DNA of 28,106 bases, taken from CAZPWQ01 sp964590495. Its GTDB lineage: Bacteria > Bacteroidota > Rhodothermia > Balneolales > Balneolaceae. The position numbers and the translations under genes were made by a program. Positions 15,600-23,322 of the stretch are shown one piece after another; the first letter of the stretch is position 1, and each line of letters opens with the position of its first letter. The DNA lies in NCBI GenBank assembly GCA_964590495.1, contig CAZPWQ010000040.1, positions 1 through 28,106 of the forward strand. The letters are read 5' to 3'. Under the pieces are notes generated by a model. The model was not told the DNA's origin and ran no database searches. It worked only from the letters and a program-made list of their open reading frames with translations.

Positions 15600-16736
15600 A
15601 TGAAGTTCGATACTAAAACAATCCATGCCGGACAAGAGCCTGAGCAGACATCAGGTGCAGTGATGCCACCCATATTTCAAACTTCAACTTATGCCCAGAA
15701 GGCGCCCAATGTAAATAAGGGATATGATTATGCACGTGTCGGCAATCCTACCCGGACAGCTCTGGAAAAACTGATTGCCGGCCTGGAAAATGCTGACAAT
15801 TGTGCCTGTTTTGGCAGCGGGTGTGCTGCTATGGATGCTGTCATGAAAATGTTTCGGCCCGGTGATCATATTATTGCTTCAGACGATCTGTATGGTGGTA
15901 CCTATCGCTTGTTTACCGAAGTTTTTGAACCATATGGAATTGACTTTTCATTTGTCAAAATGACGAATCTTGATAACGTCAAAGAAGCTAAAACAGATAA
16001 GACCAGACTGTTATGGATTGAAACACCTACCAATCCTCTTCTTCGTATTGTCGATATAGAAGCACTGGCCGATTTTTCCAGCCAAAACGGGATCTTATCG
16101 ATAGTTGATAATACATTTGCATCTCCGTATCTCCAGCGGCCGCTGGATCTTGGTGCAGATATGGTTCTTCATTCTACTACAAAATATCTGGGCGGACATT
16201 CCGATGTTATTGGCGGTGCCGTTGCTTCCTCAAACGGGGAAGTGATGGAAAAACTGCGTTTCCAGGTTAAAACAACAGGAGCTGTTCCCGGACCAATGGA
16301 TTGTTATCTGACTTTGCGGGGTATAAAAACCCTGTCAGTTCGGGTTCAGCGTTCGGTTGATAATGCAAAAAAAATAGCTGCATTTCTGGATTCACATTCC
16401 GATGCAGACAAAGTCATATATCCGGGGCTGACCAGTCACAAGCAGCATGAAATTGCCAAAAAACAGATGAGTGACTATGGGGCAATGGTATCTTTTACGT
16501 TGAAAGACGATTCCGTAGAGAAGGCACAGGCTTTTATGGGCAGAACCAAAATATTTACGCTGGCTGAGAGTTTAGGAGGTGTAGAATCACTGGTAAGCCA
16601 CCCGGCTTCTATGACTCACGGATCGATTCCCAAAGAAGTCAGGGAAAAAGCAGGGCTGAAAGATTCATTAATCCGTTTATCTGTCGGAATTGAAGATGCC
16701 GAAGATCTTGTTGAAGATCTTAAGCAGGCTTTTTAG
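15600..16736 (+). CDS. Cystathionine gamma-synthase / gamma-lyase family PLP enzyme
   Basis: A 378-residue Cys/Met-metabolism PLP enzyme. Family landmarks: AVMPPIFQTSTYAQ, then YDYARVGNPTRTALE with the Tyr/Arg that bind cofactor phosphate from the neighbouring subunit, FGSGCAAMDAV, DDLYGGTYRLF, WIETPTNPLL, DNTFASPYLQRPL, the Schiff-base Lys195 in HSTTKYLGGHSD, and FTLAESLGGVESLVSHPASM near the C-terminus. It resembles bacterial MetB (homoserine ester plus cysteine to cystathionine) throughout. Cystathionine gamma-lyase and homocysteine-producing relatives share the same motifs, so the reaction is not settled and no symbol is given. It starts 13 bp after the second TPR lipoprotein gene and is probably co-transcribed. 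Full length, no defects. Confidence 0.88.
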   Translation: MKFDTKTIHAGQEPEQTSGAVMPPIFQTSTYAQKAPNVNKGYDYARVGNPTRTALEKLIAGLENADNCACFGSGCAAMDAVMKMFRPGDHIIASDDLYGGTYRLFTEVFEPYGIDFSFVKMTNLDNVKEAKTDKTRLLWIETPTNPLLRIVDIEALADFSSQNGILSIVDNTFASPYLQRPLDLGADMVLHSTTKYLGGHSDVIGGAVASSNGEVMEKLRFQVKTTGAVPGPMDCYLTLRGIKTLSVRVQRSVDNAKKIAAFLDSHSDADKVIYPGLTSHKQHEIAKKQMSDYGAMVSFTLKDDSVEKAQAFMGRTKIFTLAESLGGVESLVSHPASMTHGSIPKEVREKAGLKDSLIRLSVGIEDAEDLVEDLKQAF

Positions 16737-16878
16737 CTCTCTGCTTTTGCTTTTCGTTTCCTGAGATTCCTTTCACACGAATCATGTCAAAGTCTATGAA
16801 AGACTCTTGGAATTACTGGTATTTGTTGTTTCCTTTGATCATTCTTTTTTCTAATTAAAAAGTTAGCAGTAAAAGGCA

Positions 16879-18057
16879 ATGAAAAATGTAGTTATTGTTG
16901 AAGCCAGGCGAACACCGATCGGATCATTCGGAGGCAGTCTCTCATCATTCAGCGCCCCGGAACTCGGTGCCTCAACTATCATCGAAGTCATAAAAAAAGC
17001 GGGAATAAAACCTGCGGATGTGCAGGAAGTTGTCTTTGGTAATGTACTTACCGCAGGAATAGGTCAGGCACCGGCGCGCCAAACGGCAATAAAAGCGGGC
17101 CTTTCCGATCTCACACCCTGTACAACAGTAAACAAAGTTTGTGCCTCGGGGATGAAGTCCATAATGATTGCAGCCAACCAGATCCAGCTGGAAGAAGCGG
17201 ATATTATTGTAGCCGGCGGGATGGAAAGTATGAGCAATGTCCCCTATTACCTGCCTAAACACCGGAATGGTTCTAAACTGGGGCATTCGGAAGTAACGGA
17301 CGGAATTATTAAAGATGGCCTCTGGGATGTTTATAATGACTTTCATATGGGCAATGCTGCTGAAATATGTGCGAAGGAATGCAATATCTCCCGGGAACAG
17401 CAGGATGAATATGCTGTTATCTCATATAAGCGTGCTATTAAAGCTCATGAGAAAGGTTATTTTGATAATGAAGTCATTGAAATGAAAGTAAAAGACCGCA
17501 AAGGTAACGTTACCAAGGTTACAATGGATGAGGAGCTTAAGCGGGTAAATTTTGATAAGATAGCATCTCTGAAGCCCGTGTTTGACCGCGAAGGTACAGT
17601 TACAGCAGCTAATGCCAGCAGTATTAATGACGGTGCGGCAGCAGTCCTGCTTATGAGCGAAGAAAAAGCCGAAGAACTGGGTTTAAAACCCCTTGCCCGA
17701 ATTGTCAGTCATGCCAGTGCCGCCAAAGCACCGGAATGGTTTACCACCGCGCCGGCAGACGCCATTCCCAAAGCACTGAAACGGGCCGGAGCTGATAAAA
17801 AGGATATCGATCTTTTTGAGATAAATGAGGCATTTTCAGTCGTTTCTATTGCCAATAATCAAATTCTGGAGCTTGACCCCGAAAAGGTAAACATCCATGG
17901 AGGTGCTGTCAGTATCGGCCACCCAATTGGATGTTCAGGTGCACGTATAGTCGTTACTCTGCTACATGCTCTCAAACGCACAGGTGGTACACTGGGATGT
18001 GCCGGTATCTGCAACGGAGGCGGCGGCGCTTCGGCTATGGTTGTTGAAATGCTTTAA
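16879..18057 (+). CDS. Acetyl-CoA acetyltransferase (thiolase)
   Basis: A 392-residue biosynthetic-type thiolase, joining two acetyl-CoA or cleaving acetoacetyl-CoA. The catalytic residues are in the expected places: Cys88 in NKVCASGMKS, His348 in SIGHPIGCSGAR and Cys378 in ICNGGGGAS, nearly the same numbering as Zoogloea PhaA. Other family segments: MKNVVIVEARRTPIGSFGGS, GGMESMSNVPYYLP, ANASSINDGAAAVLLM, FEINEAFSVVSI. The protein is cytosolic. It stands 142 bp from the preceding gene and 175 bp from the next, so it is probably a single transcription unit. It could complete degradation of the crotonyl-CoA made by glutaryl-CoA dehydrogenase, or feed isoprenoid or polymer synthesis; the sequence does not decide. 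Confidence 0.93.
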   Translation: MKNVVIVEARRTPIGSFGGSLSSFSAPELGASTIIEVIKKAGIKPADVQEVVFGNVLTAGIGQAPARQTAIKAGLSDLTPCTTVNKVCASGMKSIMIAANQIQLEEADIIVAGGMESMSNVPYYLPKHRNGSKLGHSEVTDGIIKDGLWDVYNDFHMGNAAEICAKECNISREQQDEYAVISYKRAIKAHEKGYFDNEVIEMKVKDRKGNVTKVTMDEELKRVNFDKIASLKPVFDREGTVTAANASSINDGAAAVLLMSEEKAEELGLKPLARIVSHASAAKAPEWFTTAPADAIPKALKRAGADKKDIDLFEINEAFSVVSIANNQILELDPEKVNIHGGAVSIGHPIGCSGARIVVTLLHALKRTGGTLGCAGICNGGGGASAMVVEML

Positions 18058-18232
18058 AAAAAGCTGCCAAAGATCATACTCTATTTATTTGTGATAAATT
18101 TATGGGATAAGATGAAATTGAATAGCTTAGTTGCAATACAGTTCAGAAATAAAGACATTCCTATAATTGTATAGTACCATTTATTCTTATTTTACATTAT
18201 CTTGATTTAAAATCGGTCAAACCTTTACTCTT

Positions 18233-19336
18233 ATGCTAAAGAAAGCACTGCCCATTCTCCTCTCGCTGTTCCTGCTGGGTATTAATTCCTCGGTTGCACA
18301 GGTCGGAATAACATCTGTTCCATTTTTACAGATTGAACCCGACTCACGGGCAGCCGGCATGGGCAATACCGGCGTTGCTATTGCAGATAATGCTTCGGCT
18401 GTTTTCTGGAATCCGGCGGGTCTCGCCTATCAGTCGGGTAACCAGGTAAGTATCACTCACAGTGAATGGCTCCCACAATTTAATGCCGACCTTTTTTATG
18501 ATTATCTGGTGGGGAAATATCATATGAAAGATATCGGTACTTTCGCAGCTCATATTACGTACCTGAACCTGGGAGAACAGTTGAGAACGGATGAAACCGG
18601 AATAGAGCAAGGACGTTTTAACAGTTATGAATTCGCCGGCGGACTCTCCTATGGTTTTAAGATCGATAAGAACTGGTCTCTGGGTACCGGTGTACGTTTT
18701 ATTTACAGCAGTCTGGCAGATGGAAATGTCGGAGGCCAAAACATCAACCCCGGATCCAGTATTGGAGTGGATGTAGCAGGCATGTATAAATCAAATTCAT
18801 TCGAGTTCCTGGGCCGTGAAGCAAATATCAATGGCGGGTTGAATCTGTCCAATATAGGACCGGGCGTTAATTATACTGATAACGCACAAAAAGATCCGCT
18901 TCCCACTATGTTAAGGATCGGGTGGGCATTTACAACGAATCTGGACCAGCAGGGTATAAATACTTTAACTTTCGCCAATGACTATTCAAAGATAATGGCT
19001 CGTGTCGATGATGAAGGTGAACCAAAAGGTGTTGTCAGCTCTATTTTTACATCGTGGGACAGTTTCAACCGAGATAACGGACAGGAAACAGTCACATTGA
19101 ATCTGGCACAGCAATTTATGATTGCCACGGGTCTGGAATACTGGTATAACAATCTCTTTTCCGTCCGTACCGGCTATTATTATGAAGACCCCAACAATGG
19201 AGACCGGCAGTTTGTTACCCTCGGCGCCGGAATACGGTATGACTTTTTGGGTGTCGATTTCAGCTATATTTATACCTTAAAAGAAGATCATCCCCTCGCA
19301 AATACAACCAGATTCGGTTTGCTGATTAATTTCTAG
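18233..19336 (+). CDS. porV: PorV-like outer-membrane protein (type IX secretion)
   Basis: A 367-residue beta-barrel with a signal peptide (ALPILLSLFLLGINSSVAQ). PorV/LptO shuttles type IX secretion cargo from the translocon to the surface attachment complex and belongs to the FadL-like barrels. Diagnostic: FLQIEPDSRAAGMGNTGVAI right after the signal, then ASAVFWNPAGLAY, and the C-terminal KEDHPLANTTRFGLLINF, whose final aromatic fits outer-membrane insertion. Alternating aromatic strands (SLGTGVRFIYSSL, FSVRTGYYYEDPNNGDRQFV) run between. PorQ-like relatives share the N-terminal motif, but the C-terminal PLANTTRF points to PorV. No other type IX genes are in the window, and I see no typical C-terminal sorting domain on neighbouring exported proteins. 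Confidence 0.8.
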   Translation: MLKKALPILLSLFLLGINSSVAQVGITSVPFLQIEPDSRAAGMGNTGVAIADNASAVFWNPAGLAYQSGNQVSITHSEWLPQFNADLFYDYLVGKYHMKDIGTFAAHITYLNLGEQLRTDETGIEQGRFNSYEFAGGLSYGFKIDKNWSLGTGVRFIYSSLADGNVGGQNINPGSSIGVDVAGMYKSNSFEFLGREANINGGLNLSNIGPGVNYTDNAQKDPLPTMLRIGWAFTTNLDQQGINTLTFANDYSKIMARVDDEGEPKGVVSSIFTSWDSFNRDNGQETVTLNLAQQFMIATGLEYWYNNLFSVRTGYYYEDPNNGDRQFVTLGAGIRYDFLGVDFSYIYTLKEDHPLANTTRFGLLINF

Positions 19337-19391
19337 TGTTGTATCAACGATAATGCGATGAAACCTGTCAGGTTTTTGAGTAGTGTTGTAT
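19334..19391. repeat. 11-bp direct repeat spanning the porV stop codon
   Basis: TAGTGTTGTAT occurs at 19334-19344, where TAG is the porV stop, and again at 19381-19391. The two copies bracket the first arm of the inverted pair at 19361-19426. It may mark a duplication produced when the palindromic element arrived, or a chance match. Confidence 0.45.
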
Positions 19392-19426
19392 AGATTGCTT
19401 AATATCAAGGTAAACCTGACAGGTTT
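19361..19426. repeat. Inverted pair of AAACCTGTCAGGTTT palindromes
   Basis: AAACCTGTCAGGTTT (19361-19375) and its exact reverse complement AAACCTGACAGGTTT (19412-19426) are separated by 36 nt. Each copy is itself a near-palindrome, and together they can form a 15-bp stem. It follows porV by 24 bp, where it could terminate transcription or protect the 3' end. This motif type is widespread in Bacteroidota spacers as I recall. Confidence 0.75.
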
Positions 19427-19610
19427 ATGTTAGACATAATAACATAGTCAATTCACACAGAACTACACATCATACTAAAGCATAAAGTACAAGCGTTTGA
19501 AAGCTGGTGAACTAGCATTAAGCGGCTGTATTATGCAACAATTCCGATAGTGTATTTTCTAATACTAAAATCATTTTTTAGAAAACCGATAAGTACCTTA
19601 TTTTAGGAGT

Positions 19611-20426
19611 ATGTTATCAAAAGTAAAGGATGTTCTTACAAACAAAAAGCTATACCTGTCACTTGCAGGCATTATTACCACCGGCATACTTTTACTGGTG
19701 CTTTTAAATGAAGTCATCATGCCTGCATATACAAATTATGACGAAGGAGTGACTGTACCGGATATCACGCAAGTATCACTGGAAGAAGCACAGGAGCGGC
19801 TCACAGAGTATGGATTACGATTTGAGATAGCTGAACGGCGTACAAACTCTGCTATGCCGGCAGATTATGTGATAGATCAAACACCTTCAGCAGCTAAAAT
19901 CGTCAAGCCAAACCGTAAGATCTATCTTACTGTCAATACAACATCAAACCCAACGGTGGAAGTGCCGGATGTTGTCAACCTTTCAAGGCGTAATGCCGAA
20001 ATCCAGCTACAGAATCATGGGCTGCGGGTCGGCACGACCAGCTATGAAACTTCCCGTTTTAAAACCAGGGTTCTGCGGCAATCGATAAAAGCCGGTGATG
20101 TTGTACCGGAAGGAACTGTTATTGATTTGACAGTAAGTGACGGGCTCGGTCAAAAAATGGTAGAAATGCCAAAGATAATTGGCGACAGGCTTTCTGAAGC
20201 ACAAAAAAAAATACAGGAAGCAGGTCTGAGAATTGGAGAAATACGTTTCAGGCCTACCAAAGAAGTCACACCGAATATAATTCTCGACTATTCTCCAAAA
20301 AAGCAAGAGGTTAGTGACGGAGATTCCCTCAGACTAATTGTTTCAGAGAGATTTGATGCTCAGGAACAAAGTGAATCGGGTGCTGTAAGTGTTGAAGATC
20401 CCGACTCATTAAATGATGATAATTAA
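19611..20426 (+). CDS. Membrane-anchored PASTA-domain protein
   Basis: A 271-residue protein: a short cytoplasmic N-terminus, one transmembrane helix at about 15-38 (LSLAGIITTGILLLVLLNEV), then three PASTA domains at about 46-112, 114-182 and 185-252. Each opens with VPD or MPK and a helix (VSLEEAQERLTEYGLR, LSRRNAEIQLQNHGLR, DRLSEAQKKIQEAGLR). A Ser/Asp/Glu tail follows. PASTA domains bind peptidoglycan or other PASTA proteins. There is no Ser/Thr-kinase or transpeptidase domain, so this is an orphan PASTA protein, probably an envelope sensor or adaptor. It lies 12 bp before rpe and is probably co-transcribed with it. A possible -7 element (TATTTTAG, 19599-19606) sits so close to the ATG that transcription would be nearly leaderless. 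Confidence 0.88.
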   Translation: MLSKVKDVLTNKKLYLSLAGIITTGILLLVLLNEVIMPAYTNYDEGVTVPDITQVSLEEAQERLTEYGLRFEIAERRTNSAMPADYVIDQTPSAAKIVKPNRKIYLTVNTTSNPTVEVPDVVNLSRRNAEIQLQNHGLRVGTTSYETSRFKTRVLRQSIKAGDVVPEGTVIDLTVSDGLGQKMVEMPKIIGDRLSEAQKKIQEAGLRIGEIRFRPTKEVTPNIILDYSPKKQEVSDGDSLRLIVSERFDAQEQSESGAVSVEDPDSLNDDN

Positions 20427-20437
20427 TTGTGTCGCCT

Positions 20438-21124
20438 ATGGATTTTGAACTGCCGATCTTAGCCCCTTCTATTCTGGCCGCCGACTTTGCAAATCTGGGA
20501 GCACAAATCGAAGAGTGTGAAGATACAGAAGCTCAATGGATTCATTGTGATATTATGGACGGACACTTTGTGCCGAATATAAGTTTTGGACCGGAAACGG
20601 TAAAAGCTGCTGCACGAACAACCGATAAATTTCTTGATGTCCACCTGATGATAGAAGATCCGGACCGATACATCGAATCGTTTGCTGATGCCGGAGCCGA
20701 TCAACTTACCGTTCATTACGAAACGTGTCCTCACATTCATCGCACGATTCAGAATATCCATCTTCAGGGGATTACGGCAGGTGTGGCTATTAATCCGGGA
20801 ACTTCTCTGCAATCAATTGAATCTATCCTGGACTTCGTGGATCTGGTACTGATAATGAGCGTGAATCCGGGATTTGGCGGACAATCTTTTATTGAAGCCA
20901 CCTATCAGCGCCTGCGGAATTTAGCACAAATAAGAAGAGAGCGTAATCTGGGTTTTCTTATAGAAGTTGACGGCGGTGTGTATCTTGAGAATATAGAAAA
21001 GATAACCCACAGTGGTGCAGATGTTCTTGTAGCCGGAAGTAATATATTTAAAGCCAAAAATATTCCGAAGCGGATAACAGAACTACATAAGCGTGCTATG
21101 ATGGGTAAAGGGAAATTGGTTTAG
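20438..21124 (+). CDS. rpe: Ribulose-phosphate 3-epimerase
   Basis: A 228-residue TIM-barrel enzyme interconverting ribulose 5-phosphate and xylulose 5-phosphate in the pentose phosphate pathway. The metal and catalytic signature is complete: LAPSILAADFANLG, then HCDIMDGHFVPNISFGPE (metal-binding His/Asp), DVHLMIEDP, IMSVNPGFGGQSFI, and EVDGGV near the C-terminus with the second catalytic aspartate. Start chosen at ATG 20438; an in-frame GTG three codons earlier (20429), 2 nt after the PASTA-gene stop, is the alternative. It ends in a spacer of about 300 bp before the PhoH gene. Length and motifs are normal. Confidence 0.95.
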   Translation: MDFELPILAPSILAADFANLGAQIEECEDTEAQWIHCDIMDGHFVPNISFGPETVKAAARTTDKFLDVHLMIEDPDRYIESFADAGADQLTVHYETCPHIHRTIQNIHLQGITAGVAINPGTSLQSIESILDFVDLVLIMSVNPGFGGQSFIEATYQRLRNLAQIRRERNLGFLIEVDGGVYLENIEKITHSGADVLVAGSNIFKAKNIPKRITELHKRAMMGKGKLV

Positions 21125-21428
21125 CCTGCATTTCTCACAAAAATAATTTATGGAAATGTTAATTACCTGTGCTTCAATAGTTGCATGATTTTAGAACAGA
21201 GGCGGCAAAGGGCAAAGCGCATGCCGCATGGGGTATAGCAGGCGTTGTTCCTGCGCTATGCGCTCGGCTCTATGCGCTATGCCTTTTCGCCTTGCATCCA
21301 ACCAAATTTCCTGGTGAGAAATGCAGGATAGCCAGAATGGAAAATAATATTCTCCCTTTACGAAATTTTCATACAAATTCCTTATTTTAGCCCATTATAA
21401 CTGAGTAAAAAATAAAAGAGAACCTTCT
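21125..21428. other. Intergenic spacer with a repeat-like block
   Basis: About 300 bases between rpe and phoH. The left end is AT-rich. 21201-21292 is a GC-rich inverted-repeat block. The right end contains CCTTATTTTAG (21380-21390), also found upstream of the PASTA gene, which could be the phoH promoter -7 region. A short frame crosses the block but its translation (Ala/Arg/Cys-rich) follows the palindrome and is not credible as a protein. Confidence 0.55.
21201..21292. repeat. GC-rich imperfect inverted-repeat element between rpe and phoH
   Basis: The outer arms 21204-21222 (GGCAAAGGGCAAAGCGCAT) and 21272-21291 (ATGCGCTATGCCTTTTCGCC) are imperfect reverse complements. An inner pair CAGG/CCTG (21239-21242, 21250-21253) closes the loop. 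CTATGCGCT is repeated within the right half. TTGCAT occurs at both sides (21181-21186 and 21292-21297), a possible 6-bp target duplication. Confidence 0.5.
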
Positions 21429-22418
21429 ATCGCAGAACATCCTGATATTACAGAGGAAACTTATCAAATACAGAATGTAGACCCTGTTCTTGTTTTGGGG
21501 TTTAAAGATGAGCACCTTGCCAAACTGGACAAGGCATATCCTGAGACAAAAATCACAGCAAGAGGGAATGCAATAAAGCTTTCAGGACCTGATGAGGAAC
21601 GGGAAGAGCTGAAGGATATCCTGAATGAACTTGAAGAAATGGCGCGTCGAAATGGTGATCTTACCGATCGCGACGTAGATACTGTTTTGGCTCTTAAACA
21701 GAGTGGTCGTCCCCCAAAAAAGCCGAATCCCCTGCGTGATAAGACTGTCTCAGGAGATTTTATTCTCCATACACACACCGGCGAGGCTATAACAGCCAAA
21801 ACGCCGGGACAAAAGGAAATTATAAAAGCCTCGGCTACGAATGATATCGTATTTACCATAGGTCCGGCCGGAACCGGAAAGACTTTTACTTCGGTAGCAC
21901 TGGCTGTAAAGGCCCTGAAAGAGCGAAAAGTAAAAAAAATAATTCTGGCACGTCCTGCCGTAGAGGCTGGTGAGACACTCGGTTTTCTTCCCGGAGACCT
22001 GAGAGAAAAAATTGATCCTTATCTGCGTCCCCTTTACGATGCACTGGAAGAGATGATCGAATATGACCGCCTTGAACTGCATCTGGCTAAAAATAATATA
22101 GAAATAGCGCCACTGGCATACATGCGGGGGCGCACGCTCAATAATGCGTTCGTTATCCTTGACGAGGCACAGAATGCTACCAATATGCAGATGAAGATGT
22201 TTCTCACCCGTATAGGCTTTAATAGTCGTGCAATTATTACAGGTGATATCACGCAAACCGACCTGCCCCGCAAAAAAGAGTCCGGATTGATATCAATTCA
22301 GAAAATCCTTCAGGATATTGAGGGCATATCATTTGTTTACCTTGATGAACGGGATGTTGTCCGCCATAAATTGGTTCGGGATATTATTGAAGCGTATGAT
22401 CGCTATGAAAATAAATAA
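21429..22418 (+). CDS. PhoH-like ATPase with a probable non-standard start codon
   Basis: A 330-residue P-loop ATPase of the PhoH/YbeZ family, RNA-associated in bacteria and usually near ybeY. Walker A is GPAGTGKTFTS (Lys151 with this start), Walker B VILDEAQNA (Asp245-Glu246), and RPAVEAGETLGFLPGDLREK and ITGDITQTDLP are family hallmarks. An N-terminal KH-like region, YQIQNVDPVLVLGFKDEHLA then TARGNAIKLSGPDEE, precedes the ATPase. The first conventional start in frame (TTG 21495) falls inside the conserved VDPVLVLGF strand. No ATG, GTG or TTG lies between the in-frame stop at 21402 and that point. ATC at 21429 (then AEHPD) is my best choice, ATT 21447 an alternative. The ATPase call is firm; the start is inference. 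Confidence 0.85.
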   Translation: MAEHPDITEETYQIQNVDPVLVLGFKDEHLAKLDKAYPETKITARGNAIKLSGPDEEREELKDILNELEEMARRNGDLTDRDVDTVLALKQSGRPPKKPNPLRDKTVSGDFILHTHTGEAITAKTPGQKEIIKASATNDIVFTIGPAGTGKTFTSVALAVKALKERKVKKIILARPAVEAGETLGFLPGDLREKIDPYLRPLYDALEEMIEYDRLELHLAKNNIEIAPLAYMRGRTLNNAFVILDEAQNATNMQMKMFLTRIGFNSRAIITGDITQTDLPRKKESGLISIQKILQDIEGISFVYLDERDVVRHKLVRDIIEAYDRYENK

Positions 22419-22422
22419 GAAT

Positions 22423-22510
22423 TCAGGAGTCAGAATTCAGTAAACAGAATGGAAAACAGACGACAGATGCATATCGCAAAGCAATTCTGACTCCTGACTC
22501 CTGACTCCTG
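22423..22510. repeat. Heptanucleotide tandem repeat with a 15-bp inverted repeat
   Basis: TCAGGAGTCAGAATT (22423-22437) is a perfect reverse complement of AATTCTGACTCCTGA (22483-22497). The right arm continues as three CTGACTC heptamers plus CTGA (22487-22510). It fills the gap between phoH and the MBL hydrolase. It could serve as a terminator-like hairpin. The heptamer resembles short tandem repeats found in cyanobacterial and other genomes. Confidence 0.75.
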
Positions 22511-22521
22511 AAAAACAAACA

Positions 22522-23319
22522 ATGAGCAGTATCAAAACAAAACCGATCGCCTATCCCCTTTACGAGGGGACGTTCAGTGTTGGTCTTAACAAAAAGTTTA
22601 ATCGTATTGACAGGGAAGATCCGCCGGAGAAAGGTGCCCTGAAGATTTCCCTGAACCCTTTTCTGATTAAAACAGACGAACGAAATTATCTTTTTGATGT
22701 GGGTATTGGTGATTTCGGAGAAAATACCGGCTCCGATACTATCAAGGAAAATCTGGCAAAACATGACTTAACGGAATATGATATAACCGATATCTTTATA
22801 AGTCACCTGCATTACGATCATATCGGCGGTTTGGCGGGACGATCCTCAGGCTATTGGGAACTGAACTTCCCGGAGGCTAATGTCTGGATATCACAGAAAG
22901 GCTGGAAAAAAGTCATGGCAATGGATGAATATTATGATGATGAGAAAACTGAATTTGTCCATTTTTTGGATGCAAAAGCGAGCCTGCAGCTTATGGACGA
23001 AAAAGCCCGTCCCTATCCTGAAATTACCGTTGAAAGAACAGGCGGGCATACAGAATTTTCACAGGTTCTTTTCTTCAATAACAGTAATCAGAAGTATCTG
23101 ATGGCCGGTGATGTACTGGCAAACCGCGGTGAAGTGAATCGTAAGTTTGCAGCAAAATATGATTTCGATGCTGATCAAAGTATGAAAGTAAGAAAAGAGC
23201 TTACAAAAAAAGCTTTTAAAGAAAATTACACGATTATGGGCTACCATGATAGTCATCATCCCCTATTTAACCTGGTTGATTTTAATAAAGAACAGGGATA
23301 TAAAATCGAGGAGCTGTAA
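22522..23319 (+). CDS. MBL-fold metallohydrolase
   Basis: A 265-residue metallo-beta-lactamase-fold enzyme. Metal ligands are complete: HLHYDH (His95, His97, Asp99, His100), GGHTE (His176), AGDV (Asp197) and GYHD (His242), so a dinuclear zinc site is expected. It has no signal peptide and is cytosolic. The overall order and the HTEFSQV / GDVLANRGEVN segments resemble the lactonase-like/YtnP-type subgroup, but the substrate cannot be assigned. The stop is 3 bp before the purine nucleoside phosphorylase ATG, so both are probably on one transcript. A role in nucleoside salvage is suggested only by that pairing. Confidence 0.85.
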   Translation: MSSIKTKPIAYPLYEGTFSVGLNKKFNRIDREDPPEKGALKISLNPFLIKTDERNYLFDVGIGDFGENTGSDTIKENLAKHDLTEYDITDIFISHLHYDHIGGLAGRSSGYWELNFPEANVWISQKGWKKVMAMDEYYDDEKTEFVHFLDAKASLQLMDEKARPYPEITVERTGGHTEFSQVLFFNNSNQKYLMAGDVLANRGEVNRKFAAKYDFDADQSMKVRKELTKKAFKENYTIMGYHDSHHPLFNLVDFNKEQGYKIEEL

Positions 23320-23322
23320 ACG

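Noticed and set aside
16737..16878. Possible small element or leader before the thiolase gene
   Set aside because: Only a weak 5-bp stem (AGTCT/AGACT) is visible; no conserved riboswitch or repeat pattern could be supported.
21181..21390. 69-residue open frame between rpe and phoH
   Set aside because: Its Ala/Arg/Cys/Leu-rich translation mirrors an inverted-repeat block and there is an equally open frame on the other strand, as expected for a palindrome.
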